64,000 nucleotides of DNA, from NCBI GenBank assembly GCA_001414345.1, contig LLCB01000095.1, forward strand, positions 1 to 64,000. Reading direction: 5' to 3'. This document shows, piece by piece, positions 12,219 through 21,546 of the stretch (positions within the stretch are counted from its first letter, which is position 1; each line of letters begins with the position of its first letter). A model generated the notes under the pieces. The model saw only the letters and a list, made by a program, of their open reading frames with translations, did no database searches and was not told the DNA's origin. Source of the DNA: Hymenoscyphus infarciens. Taxonomy: Eukaryota; Ascomycota; Leotiomycetes; Helotiales; Helotiaceae. Both the position numbers and the translations under genes were made by a program.

Positions 12219-13272
12219 CTAAAACTCCAAGGGCCCTTGACATGTCGCGACATTACCGAGATAATGATTGTGAGCCTCACTATTCAGAGGAATTATCCCA
12301 GTCGCCGTATTGCATCCATCATTGCCCACACCTTCACAGACGACTATGTCACCCGTCTTATATGAATCCGTTGTGGCAGTTCCAGTTGAGAGCCAATATT
12401 CCGGGCTCACATGCTCGTATCCAATCCAATCGGGGATCAACTGTGGTACAGGATCATTAATATGTGTAACCCTATAGTTCGATCCCAAAGATGGTGCCTG
12501 AGCAGTTACGAAGTTTGCAAATGCGGCATTCCCAACACGAGGAGAGCCGTAGGTATAGATGTCAGCATGATATCCCAGAGTTCGAAGTTCGGCACCCGCA
12601 AGGTTCGCAATTCCACCCCCAATGGAATGCCCGGTAATGACGAGAGAGTATGATGGGTGAGCGGCAAGCGCTGACTTCACAGCATCGATGACAGCAGTCT
12701 TTCTTTGAGCCCATCCACTACCAAATCCCGAGTGGGTATAACACCCAGTGCAACCTGCTATTGTAAAGGGAGTTTGTATGATGGAGAAATCTGTCAACCA
12801 ATTTCGGATGCTTGCTCCTGATCCAGCAAATGCGACAACCACAAGAGATTTCGTAGGATCGAGAGCTACGAAGCCCTTTATGTTTGCAGCAGTTGTGTCA
12901 TCCCTACAGATTATAAGTTATTGTTTGACTGTGTGAGAAAATACCTAGAGGTTCGTACGAGCTACCGAATTCCACCACGCTAGTTGCTTTATCCGCTTCC
13001 ACCAAGGTGCATGCTGTGGGAACGCAAGTGATGAGAGTATTTGCTGTTGAGTTTTGGTTGTTGGGACAATATGAAGCCGCTGTATAATTGGCGAAGAGTT
13101 TGAAGTTATTCAAATCTGCTTCTGTAACTGTAACAGCTGTAGGATTGTTAGTTGATGCTTCATCCAGTTCAAGCACCTTCTTACCTCTCGGCAAAATCCC
13201 AGACTCGGGATTTTGCATGGGGATAGCCCTCACGCAAGCGAGCAAAGCACCAAAAATCAGAAGGTTCATCAT
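12219..13272 (-). CDS. secreted class 3 lipase / feruloyl-esterase-like
   Basis: Extracellular alpha/beta-hydrolase of the Lipase_3 family (triacylglycerol lipase or feruloyl esterase), 332 aa. Exon 1 is 13272-12959 and exon 2 is 12903-12219; the 55-nt intron begins at a GTACGA donor and ends TGTAG. This donor is needed to keep phase: a downstream GTATTT donor would break the frame, so the splice is inferred from the frame alone. MMNLLIFGALLACVRA is a signal peptide, followed by a propeptide with a possible dibasic site. Catalytic residues are Ser198 in GHSIGGG, Asp255 in INDPVPQLIP and His316 in HNHYLG. GSGASIRNW corresponds to the oxyanion-hole region. Cys residues in CTGCY and VCEGVGNDGC suggest disulfides. 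The substrate (acylglycerol or feruloyl ester) cannot be settled from sequence. Confidence 0.93.
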
Positions 13273-14180
13273 TACGAATAATGTAAACGAGCAAGAAGAA
13301 TCCGAAGAAAGATCTCAAACTGGCCAAGAAATTCTAAAAGGAGAAGGGCTAATTAAATACTTCCCAATTGTACTCCCATGACAGCGTGCCTGGGAAATTA
13401 AACTTCGGATGAGGGGCACGGAATAAAGCGGTGGGCAAAATAAGTGGCACCATCACTTTATGCTTCATGAAATACTAACGCACATAACACATCGCCTATG
13501 AGATAAAAACTCCTAGCGTTCTATACAAAATCTAACTAGCATCTTGCGCATCTATTCATATTTATTTTATATTTTTGCGAACAGTGGTTGTTAAGTTATC
13601 GCGTTGCGATTGTGGCATATTCCTAAATTGTGCGGCCACTTTTTTGTCCACGCACGGAACTGCTACCCAAAGGGAACAGAAAAAATGTCGCTTGCTCGGT
13701 AGCTTCTCCGAGATCTATCTATATCACGATCGATATTGTGTGGCTACGTATGTGGCGTGGTGACTGAGAAGGGAAGGCATTGAAGATCATATTTTGGAAA
13801 ATTATTTGTCATTTCCAGAGGTTCTAAATGAGGAAGGTCCGAGGTTCCGCCACCTTGGGAAAGGAGTGCTGGGTAATTTCAGGGTGTAGAGTTATAGGGG
13901 GCGTTTCCTATTCTGTAAGACCACGTGCACTTGCTGAGAGCGGGACCAGTGTTGGGTTACTAAAAGCACGTCGGTAGTTGATATGATGTCACCTCTCCCA
14001 TACTTTTTGCATATGCCAAATTTCCACCTGTTCAAGCATACTTAAAGTATAGGGATAAGATGTTTAAGGAAGGTGCTGATGGTAACTAACTCAATTCATC
14101 TTTGTCTAATAATAAATGTGTCGCATGGAAATGATTGGGTTGCATATAAAAAAATGACATCTGGCGTCGACAACCCCTAT
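13273..14180. other. intergenic, no gene seen
   Basis: Upstream region of the lipase gene followed by unremarkable sequence. Short open frames only; no tRNA-like cloverleaf and no domain. Confidence 0.6.
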
Positions 14181-14318
14181 TACTTCGTCCCAGGCCTTTT
14201 AAACGTTATCCAGAGGGGGCAATCACCACATTTCCGATGCGTTATGCTACCGAAAACCCCCTGCAAATTCTATAAAGTGACCCCCTTGTTTAGCGTTTAA
14301 AAGGCCTGGGACGAAGTA
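14181..14318. mobile_element. TA-flanked MITE (Tc1/mariner, Stowaway-like), copy 1
   Basis: A 134-bp element (14183-14316) flanked by TA on both sides. The terminal inverted repeats are perfect over about 23 bp, beginning CTTCGTCCCAGGCCTTTT and continuing to AAACG. The interior includes GGGGTCACTTTA-, GGGGGTTTTCGG- and ATTGCCCCC-like blocks on the reverse strand. No coding capacity. The TA duplication and the CTYCGTC end resemble Stowaway-type MITEs mobilised by mariner transposases (known of that class; assignment inferred). Confidence 0.85.
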
Positions 14319-14833
14319 CCTCGCTTGGTGCTTTGGTTCCAGGCACCTCCGAACACATGGCTTTAGGAAATGCCTCTTTTATTGACCACAATAGACAGTT
14401 GTGGCTTAAAAAGCTTATTCTAAAGATCCTTGACCCTTTCAGTTCCGTTTTTGGGCAGGAGAAGGCTACGTCTGGGGGAACAGCGATTCTCATACTTCAC
14501 TCGAATCATACTTGCTACAGACCCTCATCTGAACAACAGTCGTACTCTGAACTTATCTGGGACATTTTCAAAACCGCGACTTGCAACAAAACATGGAATG
14601 CTGTACCTCACTTAACTTATAATTCACTGCGAAGTTAAACTCTGGTCTTGAACTCGGCACAACTGAAAAATGCCTACCTGGGATTGTGAAATTGCGACAT
14701 GCAACAAAACTTGTTAGAGCAGCCTTCACTTACTTGAAGTTACCTTACAATTCACAACACACTGGGCTGTAAAAGACAGAAAAAACAGTAAGCTCCTAGA
14801 AGGTATCCAGCCAGCCCCCAAACCCACCCCACA
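14319..14833. other. spacer between two MITEs, no gene seen
   Basis: About 515 bp between two related MITEs. It contains GCGACWTGCAACAAAAC-like repeats (near 14576 and 14694) but no convincing coding sequence. Confidence 0.5.
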
Positions 14834-14964
14834 TACTCCGTCTCTGGCGAAATAAACGTTAAACAGGGGGGTCACTTTACAGGGGGTTTTTTTGGTGGCA
14901 TAAGACATCGGAATTGTGGCAATTGCCCCATTGGAATAACGTTTATTTCGCCTAGGACGAAGTA
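14834..14964. mobile_element. TA-flanked MITE, copy 2 (inverted relative to copy 1)
   Basis: A 127-bp element (14836-14962) flanked by TA. Its ends are CTCCGTCTCTGGCGAAAT and the complement of ATTTCGCCTAGGACGAAG. The interior (GGGGGTCACTTTAC, AGGGGGTTTTTTTGG, CATCGGAATTGTGG, AATTGCCCC) matches copy 1 in the opposite orientation, but the inner TIR arm is GGCGAAATAAACG instead of GGCCTTTTAAACG. So this is the same family with divergent arms. Confidence 0.85.
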
Positions 14965-16637
14965 GCACCTCCACTTCCAACTTCCTCAATGTAAAAATCT
15001 GAAGTCCTAGCATTACATCGTCTTAATAAACGATGAAATCAATTTAAAAAGTTACTACAAATTAGTTGATTTTCCCCTGCTTGGAGAGACTTTGTGTAAC
15101 TAGAGGCTGTATTTTGGGTAGATTCAGGATACTAGTTGTCAAATTGATAGATGAGGCTCTCCCAGTTACCTATGCACGTCCCCAAACTGAGCTCTCAAGT
15201 TGGTCTTGAACACTCCCCAACTCCTTCACCTGTTTCTCCTAAATGTTCTCAGCGTCCCATTCTTCCCTATAATCGTCTCCGCACATCTGTTCGTATGACA
15301 CATCCAAAATACTGTCATCAACCTCCCCCCTGCATAGCATACCAAAGCAAGAACCCTTGAGCCCATAGATTCAGCATCTCACCACCACCTCTTTGTGGGC
15401 CATCGCCAACAAGAAACTAGCTGAAAGAGTCCAAGAATTGTGTAAAGGTGCAAGGTATAAGAGGCCATCAATTCCCATCCCTTCAAAAGGATAATTATAC
15501 GCCTTAATTTATCAAATTCGAAATCAAACACGAGACCTTCGTGTCCCCTCAAACAAAGAAAAGGATCTCGATAGCAAAGTGAGAGACGAGAGCAAAAAAA
15601 CAAACGCGGAAAAATAGAGATCTCACTTGTCAATGTCCTAGGGGACAGCACCCTCTGCAAAAGAAAAGCAGTTCGCGAGCTATAATATAAAAAGAGTTAT
15701 TGGGGCTTTGACATACTCAGCGAACCCATGATTGATTAGGTTTGTTCTGGCATACCCGGATAAAGGTAGCAAGTACTAAGAGGTTTGAAAAGTATAAGCT
15801 TCAAAACTATTTTTAGGACAGCTTCAGGCGGTAAAAACCAGCGTGATGGCGCACATTTTCAATAGAAGACCAAAAATAATACTCATAAAGTCATGACACT
15901 CAGCTCATAAAGCGGACTATCAAGTGTATTCACCCAAGCAGCCTAGCTAGCTAAAGCTTAAGTAGCGAGAACTAATGCCACTCCAATGTAGTAATGATAC
16001 AACATACGCGGATAGATTACAAACAAAGAAAAAACTATTGAGAACTAGAGCTGGAAGCTTGATAGAAGATGATTTCATTGCTTGTAGTCTCGCAAGGTCG
16101 CTATGTAGCCACCATCTGACTTGAGCTACATTAGGTCCCAACCTAGCTAAAGCCCAAACTAGCTTTCGGCTTCTCGTGAAATACCACCATCTGTCCTCAC
16201 GAAGAAGCACCCTCGCAGGTTCTACAAGTTGCATCACGACTTAGGTCGGCAACACCTGACGTCCTACTGGAGCATATGGCGACATGTTAATAGTTTAGCT
16301 GATGACCGCGAAACCTACCCATCTTATGGCAGATTGTGAGGCTGTCCGGGCTGAATGGTGTGCGCCTTGAGCAGGTTCCTCGTTAGGGGCGTGGGTTCTG
16401 GGCCCAGCTTCTCTGTACTGGTAAGGGCCTAAAATTGGAGGGCCGAAATGTGTGAGATTTATGGTTCTCCGTCGTCCTTGGGAATACTTGGTTGGAGTAA
16501 TATTATTCGCAAACATAATAAGAACGTTTGAGGATATCGGTCCAGATAACCGTCTTCAACAAGATACTTGGCGACATGTTGGTTGGTATAACAATAAGTA
16601 TCTCATATAGTTCGTTTCGTCGTTCCCTCGTGCAAAA
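14965..16637. other. gene-poor stretch, no gene supported
   Basis: About 1.7 kb with scattered short open frames on both strands (15151-15360 plus, 15379-15660 minus, 15947-16237 minus, 16295-16516 minus). None has a recognisable domain, a partner exon or a consistent splice context. Composition is balanced, with no RIP signature. Confidence 0.5.
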
Positions 16638-17795
16638 TCATTTCGTCTTCGGTTTCCGAATAATAACTTTCGTCCCCTCCAACTGCCACCCCACTCCACA
16701 ATCTCTCGTCAAAGAAGGCCACCTCGTATTAGTATACTGCTCCAAAGAAGGTAAATCGATATTAAGATAACTCCTCCCAAGACATTTCAAGGTCTGTCGC
16801 TTCACCCCCTCCTCCGCAAACTCCATAAGTTTCGCCTTGTGCCCATCAACACTCCTCTTCACCTTCCAAAATAAGAAGTAGTTATCATGCGCCAGAGACC
16901 GTAGAATCGCATCCACCTTGGCATCCTTCAATCCCCATTTATGGCGTATCGCATGTGCCTCCGCGAGCTCATTCTGTCGACAAGCAAGGTCCAAAACAAG
17001 GTAGCTTACAAACTCCTGCAATTCCGTTTTGGTGAGAGGTTGTACAGGATGCATCCTCTTCAGCAAGTGTAAGACAGCGGGCTGGTAAGATTCCATATGC
17101 TTCACCAAAATCGAGAGGCGGATGCAGAAAATATACGCCTGGATGGAGAAATTATCTACTCGGTTCGTGGCGACGATTCCCTCCCGCAGTTTTCGCATGG
17201 ACATCATTATAGTTGCCAAATCCCGCTGTCCCGAAGCTCCAATATCCGTAGGTAGAGTCTTGAGTGGTAAGTCTGGTGTACTTGCTGCTGTCACCCGTTG
17301 TGGTTTATCGTTTCTGGGAGGAGTCTCGCGCGAGATTTCCATGCGTGCGAGGCGGCGGAGGAGTTCATCGCCTCGTCCTGCGTCGGAGCAGAAGGCCATG
17401 TAGCGTTCGACTATCTTTGTGTAGTATCTCTCTTGGGCTTTGAAGTCAAGAAGTCTGTTGCCGGTTAGTGGGGTAAACAAGGGATTGATGGAGGGGAAGC
17501 GTACCTTGCGTCGCCCTTTGAGGGGAGGCCGATTGCTTCGAGGGGATCGAAGTTTGCGGGTTTTAATCTGTTCCATGGCCCTGATGTTGCGCGACCTCCA
17601 CGAGCCGACATTGAGGTAATTGGGGATGGGATTGGAGAATTGGGATGGTGTTGTTATATACGGCCCCGAGTACGAGTGACGGACGACCTTGAGGGCTGTC
17701 GCAAGTGAAGCTTGCTTGGCAGGTGGGCAGGTGCAAAGGACAATTTCAGGCCGAGGTCTACCCCCACGTCGCGTGTTTTCTTGAATCCTCAACAC
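16638..17795 (-). CDS. SAC3/GANP-like (PCI-type) protein, 385 aa
   Basis: Single open frame of 385 codons. The C-terminal half (about 215-385) is helical. It contains IQAYIFCIRLSILVKHM, then LQEFVSYLVLDLACRQNELA, then HDNYFLFWKVKRSVDGHKAK, VKRQTLKCLGRSYLNIDLPS and a terminal beta hairpin GVGWQLEGTKVIIRKP. That order resembles SAC3/GANP and eIF3k/CSN8-type PCI/winged-helix proteins (xxNYxxFWxV, helix, xLxxxxxSYLxIxLxxL, closing strand). The family match is by eye only. The first 72 residues are Arg/Ser/Pro-rich. They could be a mitochondrial presequence or untranslated, since a second ATG at codon 73 (MEQIKTRKLRS) is also credible. It is divergent from the ADIPOR gene, with 159 bp between start codons. 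Confidence 0.65.
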   Translation of the reverse strand: MLRIQENTRRGGRPRPEIVLCTCPPAKQASLATALKVVRHSYSGPYITTPSQFSNPIPNYLNVGSWRSRNIRAMEQIKTRKLRSPRSNRPPLKGRRKVRFPSINPLFTPLTGNRLLDFKAQERYYTKIVERYMAFCSDAGRGDELLRRLARMEISRETPPRNDKPQRVTAASTPDLPLKTLPTDIGASGQRDLATIMMSMRKLREGIVATNRVDNFSIQAYIFCIRLSILVKHMESYQPAVLHLLKRMHPVQPLTKTELQEFVSYLVLDLACRQNELAEAHAIRHKWGLKDAKVDAILRSLAHDNYFLFWKVKRSVDGHKAKLMEFAEEGVKRQTLKCLGRSYLNIDLPSLEQYTNTRWPSLTRDCGVGWQLEGTKVIIRKPKTK

Positions 17796-17954
17796 TTTTC
17801 AATTCAAAATAAAAGGCTGGTGCTTTGGAAACCCATTTCTCTCTTTTCTTTGCCAACTCTACTCTCTCTTCAACTCCCAATCACTCTCGTTGTGCTTCGG
17901 ACTTTTCTTCTCTTTCGGATATCAAAAACCCGGTCATCTATCAACAACAACAAC
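17796..17954. promoter_or_regulatory. compact bidirectional promoter
   Basis: Only 159 bp separate the starts of the minus-strand PCI-like gene and the plus-strand ADIPOR-like gene. The region is pyrimidine-rich on the plus strand (CTCTCTTCAACTCCC, CTTTTCTTCTCTTTC), common upstream of fungal start codons. Leader ATCAACAACAACAACATG precedes the ADIPOR start; CAA repeats there fit a strong fungal initiation context. If the PCI-like gene starts at its second ATG, the region grows to about 375 bp. Confidence 0.55.
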
Positions 17955-18974
17955 ATGTCAGTCCGCCAAAGAACATCTATCGCAGACGTAGTAGCAGATA
18001 CAGCAAAGACCGTTGAGAAGAGACTCGAATCCGCCCTAACAGTCCTCTGGGACGACCTCCCATCATGGCAACAAGACAACCACTACATCCACTCCGGCTA
18101 CCGTCCGGCCTCCAACTCCTTCCAAAAGTCATTCGCCTCTCTCGGCTATCTCCACAATGAATCAGTCAACATCTACTCCCATCTCCTAGGAGGCCTAGCA
18201 TTCTGTATAACAGGCTTATTCCTTTACACAGCAATAGCACCTCGATATGAAACCGCAAGCTCTACAGATATCATAGCATTCGCCTTCTTTTTCTCCGGAG
18301 CAGCACTCTGTCTAGGAATGAGCGGGACGTATCATGCTATCTCCAATCACTCACCGCTTGTCGCCAAATTTGGGAATAAACTCGATTATGTGGGCATCGT
18401 GTTTATGATTACAGGGAGTTTTATACCTAGTATTTATTATGGATTTTATTGTCATCCGCATTTGCAGGAGACTTATTGGACCATGGTAAGCTTATTTACC
18501 CGAACTTTTGTGCTACAAGACTAATGCTTGGGTTTAGATTTGTGCTTTGGCTGTTGGTTGTACGGCTGTTTCTATCTTTGAGAAGTTCAGAACGCCGGCT
18601 TGGAGACCGTATCGTGCTGGGATGTTTGTTGCTATGGGACTTTCAGCAGTCTTCCCTATCTTTCATGGGGTGGAAATATATGGCATTGCGAATATGAGGG
18701 AGAGAATCGGGTTGTCGTGGATGGTTCTTCAGGGATTTTTCTACGTGTTGGGTGCTGGACTTTATGCGGTAAGTTCCAATTACTCATTTTGCTCCTTCAG
18801 TTGCTGACAATACAGGCTCGATTTCCAGAACGGACCTGGCCTGGGAGATTTGATATCTGGGGAAGTTCACATCAAATCTTCCATGTTCTTGTTGTTATGG
18901 CTGGGGCTTCACATTTATATGGGTTGCTCATTGCGTTCGATTATAATCACAATACCCTGGGGTTGAAGTGTTGA
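17955..18974 (+). CDS. ADIPOR/Izh-type (hemolysin III-related) membrane protein
   Basis: Seven-transmembrane PAQR/Izh protein of 306 aa, implicated in yeast in zinc and sterol/lipid homeostasis. Three exons: 17955-18485, 18538-18768 and 18816-18974, all phase 0, with introns of 52 and 47 nt (GTAAGC..TTTAG and GTAAGT..TACAG). The cytosolic N-terminus leads to DDLPSWQQDNHYIHSGYRP, a family signature, then HNESVNIYSHLLGG before the first membrane span. The zinc-binding His residues appear as His127 in SGTYHAISNH and His273/His277 in SSHQIFHVLVV. The second exon carries TPAWRPYRAGMFVAMGLSAV, and PERTWPGRFDIWGSSHQ in exon 3 is diagnostic. Length and topology match fungal Izh1/Izh2-like proteins; which paralogue it is cannot be told. 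Its 3' end lies 64 bp from that of the convergent neighbour. Confidence 0.95.
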
Positions 18975-19038
18975 TGCTCACTTGTATTAGCGACTATCTT
19001 TAGTGCTTGCCACGGACGCTCTTGCTCCTCGCCATGCT

Positions 19039-20430
19039 CTATTTTGCAACAGGATCTGTCTCCACTCCAGCCGCCTCTTCAGTCTTCTTCTTTTCCTTCA
19101 GTTTGGAATTCTCCACACTCTTAGCATGTTGTCTCTGCAGCCCAATTTCCCCCGCTCTTCTCCAATTCAACTCAACGAACTCCTTAACCTTCTCAAGATC
19201 TAATAGGCCCTCCTGGTCCGGCTTCGATACCTCCAGAACCCTACCCTCCAACTCTTCCCCATCCTTAATCACGCCCCTCAAGACCCGAATAGCAGCAGCT
19301 CTCATCACAGAATCAACCCCCTCAACCCCGGCCTCAGGAACGCACCCCTTAATAACAGTCCCAAGTTCAATCCTATTCCTTTCCAACCTCCACTCCCTAA
19401 TCCTTGTTTCCCACTCCTCCCTTACCCCAAACTTCTCCAAAGCCTCCTCTCTAACCTCGTCCCTGGTAACCTTTGCTTCCCTGGATCCCCCTTCCTCCCT
19501 TAATTTAGGGATAAACTCCTCAATCCACGCCTTGAAAATCGGTCTCTTGTTTAGACGTTGACGATCATTATGTTTCAACTTCTTCTTACTCATTTCTCCT
19601 CCCTCCTTCCCGCCTTGTCCATCTACCGCAACTTCACCCACCACCTCGCCTTCCCCTTCTCCTTCTGATTTCTCTTCTCTGATCCAGAACATACGACAGC
19701 CCGTCGCAAATCTAAACATCTCTTCTTGACTCCCAAACTCAGTCCACCATTTCTCCTCTTCTAGTCCCAAAAATCCGAGGACTTCAGGGGGGTGAGAGGT
19801 CAGGAAAACCATACTCTTCTTTCTGTCGAGCAATTCGATTTCTGGGATCCGAATGTAGAGACCGTTGTCGTTTGCTGTGAGACCGAAGGGTCGAATTGTT
19901 GTTCCTAGGATGTTCCAGAGGTCGCTGTGGGCGGAGTGAAAGAGTTCCCATTGGAATGCTGTGGGGGAGGGGAGGTGGTGGATGTCTATTTGGATGTATT
20001 TTTTCCCTTCTGCTTCCTCATTTCCTTTTTCGCTTTCGGCGGGAGTTGGAGAGTTTGAGAGAAAGGGAGAGGAGGGAGTTTCATCAGGCCAAGGAATAGC
20101 CAAATTGATAGTTGGATTTCCTTTCTCAACTATGAACGCTTCTGCTCGCAACAGGACTTTCAATTTCTCACTCACGTTCCTCATGGGACTTTGGGTTGCT
20201 CCCTTTTGTGTGGGTAGGAAGGCATCGTACTCGGGGGACTTGGGCGACGAAACCAGGATATCGATATCTCCAAAATCTTTCTTTCCGGGCCCTTCAATGG
20301 GAGAGGCGCATTCGTTGTAGTGCTTTTGGAGGAGGGCGAGGGTTTGGGAGAGGACTTGTTGGTATATTTTTGGGGGCATGCGGGGGGTGGGGAGGGGTGG
20401 TGTGTGAGTTAGAAAGGCGGACCCTCCCAT
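19039..20430 (-). CDS. nucleotidyltransferase-fold protein (fungal hypothetical), 463 aa
   Basis: Single open frame of 463 codons; an internal ATG at codon 18 (MPPKIYQQVL) is the likelier start. Residues about 45-62 read EGPGKKDFGDIDILV, with a D-x-D after a Gly-rich turn, as in minimal nucleotidyltransferases. KYIQIDIHHL (about 142) would be the third acidic strand, and HSDLWNILGTTIRPFGLTAN follows. After residue 190 come IPEIELLDRKKSMVFLTSHP and FLGLEEEKWWTEFGSQEEMF, and then the region becomes Glu/Lys/Arg-rich and helical. It contains a nuclear-signal-like KKKLKHNDRQRLNKRP and an R-E-E-W-E-T-R-I-R-E-W coil. RNA modification or repair would be guesses; the catalytic reading rests only on the motif. 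It converges with the ADIPOR gene. Confidence 0.7.
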   Translation of the reverse strand: MGGSAFLTHTPPLPTPRMPPKIYQQVLSQTLALLQKHYNECASPIEGPGKKDFGDIDILVSSPKSPEYDAFLPTQKGATQSPMRNVSEKLKVLLRAEAFIVEKGNPTINLAIPWPDETPSSPFLSNSPTPAESEKGNEEAEGKKYIQIDIHHLPSPTAFQWELFHSAHSDLWNILGTTIRPFGLTANDNGLYIRIPEIELLDRKKSMVFLTSHPPEVLGFLGLEEEKWWTEFGSQEEMFRFATGCRMFWIREEKSEGEGEGEVVGEVAVDGQGGKEGGEMSKKKLKHNDRQRLNKRPIFKAWIEEFIPKLREEGGSREAKVTRDEVREEALEKFGVREEWETRIREWRLERNRIELGTVIKGCVPEAGVEGVDSVMRAAAIRVLRGVIKDGEELEGRVLEVSKPDQEGLLDLEKVKEFVELNWRRAGEIGLQRQHAKSVENSKLKEKKKTEEAAGVETDPVAK

Positions 20431-21546
20431 TTTCGAGGGGATTGATGGTTTTTATGGGAAGCGAGGTTGTTGATGTGGGTGGAGTTCAAGGCAGGGAGGG
20501 GTAATGGGACGACTTGTAACTTCAAGTCTTCAACACGAAGTGCTTTGGATAGAGGAAAGAGGCAGTTGACGGGTATATTGGTGAAATAGAGACAAGATGA
20601 GAGGGAGTTTGCGAAGAAGCAAGGCACCTGCAGAAGAGAATGCGACTCGACGTGGTTGGTCACGTGGATTCATATCAGAAGCTTGACGGGAAGGAAGGAA
20701 CAAACACGACCAAAGAGCAAACTTCATTTTTGAAAAAGAAAATACGACAGAAAGTCCGGAGCTTGAATTGAGAGGGAAAAAAGCAGATTTGTTCTCGTTT
20801 TCTTTCTCTCCCTCCACCTCTCACCTGTACCCATGACTCTATTCCCAAATGCGTCGACAGACAACAATCCCTATTGTTAAGCGACAATCAGGTTGTGAAT
20901 AGCTCAAGGGCCAAATGCAGTCACTCTTTGTCTCCATTGATCCCGGGCTTGATTGATCAGTTTGCTCACCTCAGCCCTACGGTCGCATCGCATCGCATCC
21001 AGCGCTGTAAAAGTGGGCTCTATCGTCGCATGGTGACCCCTCCCCTCACTCGTCGGAAGAAAACAAACAACAAACAAATCCCCAATTTCAAGAAGAGCGC
21101 AAGACCAAAATTGAAGTCGTATCACGCACGATATTGGCTTACGAGTCTCGCACTCGCCACGATTACATACTCATGCGAGTAAGAAGTACAGTACGAGTAA
21201 CTGTTCCTCTTTGATCAAAAAAAGACACAGCAAATCTCTAGCCAAGACGCTTGCCTGTGGCTCAGGCGCTGCGCAAATCCATTTTCCACACCACCATCAT
21301 CATCATCGCGGGCATCGCCCCCGATGGAAGCTTCGGGATTCGCTTCCCAATTCACATTCACTGGAGGTTGGGCCGACAGTACTCGAGTAGTCAGCACTGC
21401 CCCCCAAGCAAGACCCTTAAGCTTCCCCCGCTGAAGTACAAGAACAAGACAAGATCTCCTCCTCCTCCTCCTCCTCCTTTCTCAAACGTCTTTACAACAT
21501 AACACATAACATCTGAAGGCATACCTATTAATTACCAGATTCCAGA
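20431..21546. promoter_or_regulatory. divergent intergenic region upstream of annexin
   Basis: About 1.1 kb between the nucleotidyltransferase-like gene (minus) and the annexin gene (plus). It contains GCATCGCATCGCATCC near 20983, a CAT/CATCAT run near 21292 and a CT-rich tract (CTCCTCCTCCTCC) at about 21458-21482, just ahead of the annexin start. Such tracts are common in fungal leaders. No gene seen. Confidence 0.5.

Noticed and set aside
12904..12958. Alternative lipase intron donor GTATTT
   Set aside because: Joining there leaves one base too few and breaks the lipase frame; the GTACGA donor keeps it.
16295..16516. 73-codon minus-strand frame with Arg/Pro-rich text
   Set aside because: Too short, no homology recognised, no flanking exon with consistent phase.
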